Source: Granulicella sp. (GTDB lineage: Bacteria; Acidobacteriota; Terriglobia; Terriglobales; Acidobacteriaceae). From it: a stretch of 64,000 bases of DNA. Shown in pieces: positions 61,485 to 64,000 of the stretch. The DNA is taken from assembly GCA_027450185.1 (NCBI GenBank), contig DAIDKF010000003.1:1-64000 (forward strand). The letters run 5' to 3'. Both the position numbers and the translations under genes were made by a program. Each line of letters opens with the position of its first letter. The first letter of the stretch is position 1. The notes under the pieces are model-generated. The model was not told the origin of the DNA. It saw only the letters and a list, made by a program, of their open reading frames with translations, and searched no databases.

Positions 61485-62120
61485 CTAGTGACGGAGTGGT
61501 GTGGATACTTTGGCGTCTGACTCGGCGCGGTCGATGGCGGCGTACAGGGTAGCGGGGTTGGTAACTTCAATCCATTCCTTATTGGTGGCTACGACGATGG
61601 TGGGTGTGTGGCGGATGCCGAGACGGATGGCAACGTCGCAGTCGGCCTGAACCTCGGCGGCGCAGCGGCCGGCGGGATCGATCAGGAAAGGCATCTTTAG
61701 ATTGTGGGAGTGGAACCACTTGCGGGTAAAGCTCTGCAGGTCATCCTGATTGGAGATCATGGCCTGGTTGCCGAAGATGTCGCGGCGAAAATCCTCGGCC
61801 AGCTTTGGAGAAACTTTATCTTCCAGATAGCGAGCGTTGATGGCTGCGGCCCGTGACCAGTTGTGGCCCTGGATCAGGGAGTCGTAATGAACCAGGGGGA
61901 TCTTGTACTGCTTCATTGCAGAGCGAACGATTGGAGAGGCGTAGGCGCAGTAGGGGCATTCGAGGTCTTCAAACTCGATGATTGCGATCTTTGTTCCGGC
62001 CGGGGGCTTGAGCATCGAGGTGTCCCGGAAGGGAGTTGCGTCCTGCGGTGGCATCGCAATCTGGGCGGTTAGAGGGAGGGCTGCTGACATGAGAATAGCA
62101 ATGCCGACATAGGTTTTCAT
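61485..62120 (-). CDS. DsbA-family thioredoxin-fold protein
   Basis: The signal peptide (GIAILMSAALPLTAQ) is followed by a thioredoxin-like domain. The active-site motif IIEFEDLECPYCAYASPIVRS carries a CPYC pair, a DsbA/DsbG-like redox site. The later IRHTPTIVV holds the cis-proline typical of the fold. It probably oxidises or isomerises disulfides, or donates to a partner, in the periplasm. Two extra cysteines (CAAEVQADC) occur near the end. No dsbB or other partner is adjacent. It converges with rplK at a terminator. Confidence 0.87.
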   Translation of the reverse strand: MKTYVGIAILMSAALPLTAQIAMPPQDATPFRDTSMLKPPAGTKIAIIEFEDLECPYCAYASPIVRSAMKQYKIPLVHYDSLIQGHNWSRAAAINARYLEDKVSPKLAEDFRRDIFGNQAMISNQDDLQSFTRKWFHSHNLKMPFLIDPAGRCAAEVQADCDVAIRLGIRHTPTIVVATNKEWIEVTNPATLYAAIDRAESDAKVSTPLRH

Positions 62121-62307
62121 GCGTCGGTTATATCAGAATGCAACGTGCGGGTACGGGTGATTTTGGTGGGGCATGCGCGCGTTGAGAGTTGGGTGGAGAA
62201 GTAATCGGACTGTTCAATACGAGGGTGTGTGCGGGATAATGGCTGCTTGCCGCGCGGAGCTTTGGCTTGCGGGCTATCTAGCGGGTAGGTTGTGCGCGGA
62301 GCTGCCG

Positions 62308-63288
62308 ATGTTTGTTCCTTCTACGTTTGCTGTGGCGCTGTTAATGACAGTTCTCAGCACAATCTGTTGGGGATCGTTTGCGAATACGTTCAAGGGGACG
62401 AAGAACTATCGGTTTGAGTTGTACTACTGGGACTATGCGCTGGGGATTTTTTTGATGGCGTTGGCGCTGGCCTTCACGATGGGCAGCTATAAGGGAGGGC
62501 CGACGGCGTTTGTTGCGAATGTGCGCTCAGCCGATGATTTGAATTTGTTGTATGCGGCGCTGGGTGGGTTCATCTTCAATATCGCGAACGTGCTGCTGAT
62601 TGCAGGGATCGAGATGGTGGGGCTGGCCGTGGCGTTTCCGATCTCGATTGGGCTTGCGCTGGTGGAGGGCGTGGTGCTGAGTTACGCGCTGCAGCCGAGG
62701 GGAAATGCGATGCTGCTTGCGACGGGCGTGTTGATGGCCGTGGTGGCGGTGGTGCTGGTAGGGAAGTCGTATGGGGCGCTGAGGACTGGGTCTGAGGCGG
62801 TGTCGAAAAGAGGCGTGTGGGTGTGCGTGGTGTCGGGATTTTTGATGGGGATCTTTGCGCCGTTTGTGACGCGGGCGATGACGCGCGGGAACACTCTGAC
62901 GCCTTATACGACGGCGGTGTATCTGACTGGAGGAGCATTTGTGTGCTGCTTCTTCTTCAATACGATTCTGATGCGGCGGCCGATTGTGGGAAGTCCGGTG
63001 GCGGCGGCAGATTATCTTCACGCGCCGGCGGGATATCATGCGCTGGGGCTTCTGGGCGGGGCGATCTGGGGACTGGGGACGGTGCTGAATTTTGTGGCGG
63101 CGAGCCTGGTGGGAGTGGCGATCTCTTATGCGATCGGGCAGGCGTCGCCGATGGTGGCTTGTCTGTGGGGGGTGTTTGCGTGGAAGGAGTTCAGGGGCGC
63201 GGATCACAAAGCAAAGGGATATTTGGCGGCGATGGTGATGTGCTATGTGATGGCGCTGGTGCTGATTGCTCGCGCTTATGCTGGATGA
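62308..63288 (+). CDS. GRP-family sugar transporter
   Basis: This integral membrane protein of about ten helices resembles the glucose/ribose porter (GRP) and rhamnose-transporter families of the drug/metabolite superfamily. Indicators are STICWGSFANTFKGTKNYRFELYYWDYALG at the N-terminus and the mid-protein LLIAGIEMVGLAVAFPISIGLALVEG. The start at 62308 is chosen because the 45 upstream codons of the track ORF do not fit the family. A ribokinase gene follows after an ABM-domain gene, which fits uptake and phosphorylation of a pentose such as ribose (inference). Confidence 0.85.
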   Translation: MFVPSTFAVALLMTVLSTICWGSFANTFKGTKNYRFELYYWDYALGIFLMALALAFTMGSYKGGPTAFVANVRSADDLNLLYAALGGFIFNIANVLLIAGIEMVGLAVAFPISIGLALVEGVVLSYALQPRGNAMLLATGVLMAVVAVVLVGKSYGALRTGSEAVSKRGVWVCVVSGFLMGIFAPFVTRAMTRGNTLTPYTTAVYLTGGAFVCCFFFNTILMRRPIVGSPVAAADYLHAPAGYHALGLLGGAIWGLGTVLNFVAASLVGVAISYAIGQASPMVACLWGVFAWKEFRGADHKAKGYLAAMVMCYVMALVLIARAYAG

Positions 63289-63314
63289 GTGCATAGGAAG
63301 ATGGAGGATGGCGC

Positions 63315-63617
63315 GTGGTACTTGAGGCAGCGATTCTAAATGTGATTCCTGGGGAGGAGGCGGCGTTTGAGGACGCAATGCAGGTTGCTCGGCCGCTGAT
63401 TGCAGCTACACCAGGCTTTGTGGCAATCGACGTTCGCCGCTGCATGGAGACGACGAACCGGTATTTGCTGCTGGTTCAGTGGAGAAGCCTGGAGGACCAC
63501 ACGGTGGGCTTCCGTCAATCGGACCGCTTTCCGCGGTGGCGCGAGCTGCTGCATCATTTTTACGATCCGGCTCCTGTGGTGCAGCACTATGGCGATTCGA
63601 TTTTGCCGAAGGACTGA
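63315..63617 (+). CDS. Antibiotic-biosynthesis-monooxygenase (ABM) domain protein
   Basis: This 100-residue ferredoxin-like-fold protein starts at a GTG. It has the ABM pattern: MVLEAAILNVIPGEEAAFEDAM, then FVAIDVRRCMETTNRYLLLVQWRSLEDHTVGFRQSDRF. Members act as small monooxygenases, or as structural relatives with unknown substrate, often as dimers. It lies 26 bases after the transporter gene and 11 bases before the ribokinase gene, so the three form an operon; whether it is functionally linked to sugar metabolism is not clear. Confidence 0.85.
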   Translation: MVLEAAILNVIPGEEAAFEDAMQVARPLIAATPGFVAIDVRRCMETTNRYLLLVQWRSLEDHTVGFRQSDRFPRWRELLHHFYDPAPVVQHYGDSILPKD

Positions 63618-63628
63618 GACGGAGAGGC

Positions 63629-64000
63629 ATGGGGAAAAAGATTGTAGTGCTGGGAAGCTTTGTGGCGGACGTGGCATTTCGGGCGGCGCGGCTGCCGGCC
63701 TGGGGAGAGACGCTGATGGGCAGCGGATTTGCGCTGGGGCCTGGAGGCAAGGGGTCGAACCAGGCGGTGGCAGCGGCGAGGGCAGGCGCGCAGGTGCAGA
63801 TGATCTCGCGGCTCGGTGACGATGCGTTTGGAAGGCTGGCGCGGGAGACATGGGCGGCGGATGGGATCGATGCGTCGTTGGTGGAGAACTGCGACATGGC
63901 GACGGGGTCAGCGGTGATTTTGATTGACGAGGTACGTGGGGAGAACGCGATTATCGTGGTGCCGGGAGCCTGCTTTACGCTGACGGCGGAGGATGTGGAT
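63629..64000 (+). CDS. rbsK: Ribokinase, PfkB family (cut by window end)
   Basis: The frame is open to the window end and is therefore missing from the ORF track. The first 124 residues show the PfkB sugar-kinase start (KKIVVLGSFVADVAFRAARLP) and the N-terminal signature GPGGKGSNQAVAAARAGA, then ISRLGDDAFGRLA and ENAIIVVPGA. These fit ribokinase, which phosphorylates ribose at O5. The C-terminal ATP-binding part lies beyond the window. A GGAGAGG ribosome site precedes the ATG, in line with the upstream transporter and ABM genes. Confidence 0.88.
   Translation, partial: MGKKIVVLGSFVADVAFRAARLPAWGETLMGSGFALGPGGKGSNQAVAAARAGAQVQMISRLGDDAFGRLARETWAADGIDASLVENCDMATGSAVILIDEVRGENAIIVVPGACFTLTAEDVD

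Noticed and set aside
1-64000. CRISPR array, prophage or insertion sequences
   Set aside because: No regularly spaced repeats, cas genes, transposase-like proteins or phage proteins were seen in the window.

Overview
The window looks like chromosomal DNA of a GC-rich acidobacterium, probably of the Terriglobales/Acidobacteriaceae type. The basis is its gene families (VWFA-related protein, carboxypeptidase-regulatory-like envelope proteins, DUF6580, TonB-family protein, HemY-type oxidase) and general style; no rRNA is present, so this is inference. I see no insertion sequences, phage genes or CRISPR array.

Layout. 0-14 kb: membrane proteins, MogA-like protein, a TonB-family protein with miaA and an S4 RNA-binding protein, a VWA protein, a glycine-zipper lipoprotein, an alpha-oxoamine synthase (kbl-like), a bifunctional Rel/SpoT and an alpha/beta hydrolase. 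14-26 kb: fumC, diverging from gltA and a succinyl-CoA:acetate CoA-transferase, then a DcaP-like porin, a protoporphyrinogen oxidase coupled to a radical SAM/SPASM protein, a tandem universal stress protein and a Crp/Fnr regulator. 27-36 kb: an electron-transfer island with a decaheme MtrA/DmsE-type cytochrome, an MtrB/PioB-type barrel, three tandem monoheme cytochromes, an 11-heme membrane-anchored cytochrome, a b-type cytochrome and a NapC/ImcH-like multiheme cytochrome. 36-46 kb: a four-gene MdtABC-type RND efflux operon. 46-58 kb: enoyl-CoA hydratase, two tandem paralogous envelope proteins, a lipoprotein, an XRE-cupin regulator, an AsmA protein, two signal peptidases with rnc, a TPR protein and an ECF sigma/anti-sigma pair. 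59-61.5 kb: rpmG, tRNA-Trp, secE, nusG, rplK, ending in a terminator with no rplA. 61.5-64 kb: DsbA-like protein, GRP-type sugar transporter, ABM protein and a ribokinase cut by the window edge.

The most interesting part is 16-36 kb. The Crp/Fnr protein carries the recognition-helix motif SRETVTR, which in E. coli CRP reads TGTGA. Six TGTGA-N6-TCACA-like palindromes lie in this region: four perfect, two with one or more mismatches. They sit upstream of gltA, the haem gene pair, the stress protein, the regulator itself (shared with a small membrane protein) and, twice, the cytochrome island. My reading is a single regulon joining acetate/TCA oxidation, haem supply and a trans-envelope electron conduit with about 30 c-type haem sites. 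The inner-membrane part resembles a split CbcL plus an ImcH of Geobacter, while the outer-membrane part resembles MtrAB/PioAB/MtoAB. Whether electrons leave the cell (metal or acceptor reduction) or enter it (Fe(II) oxidation) cannot be decided from sequence.
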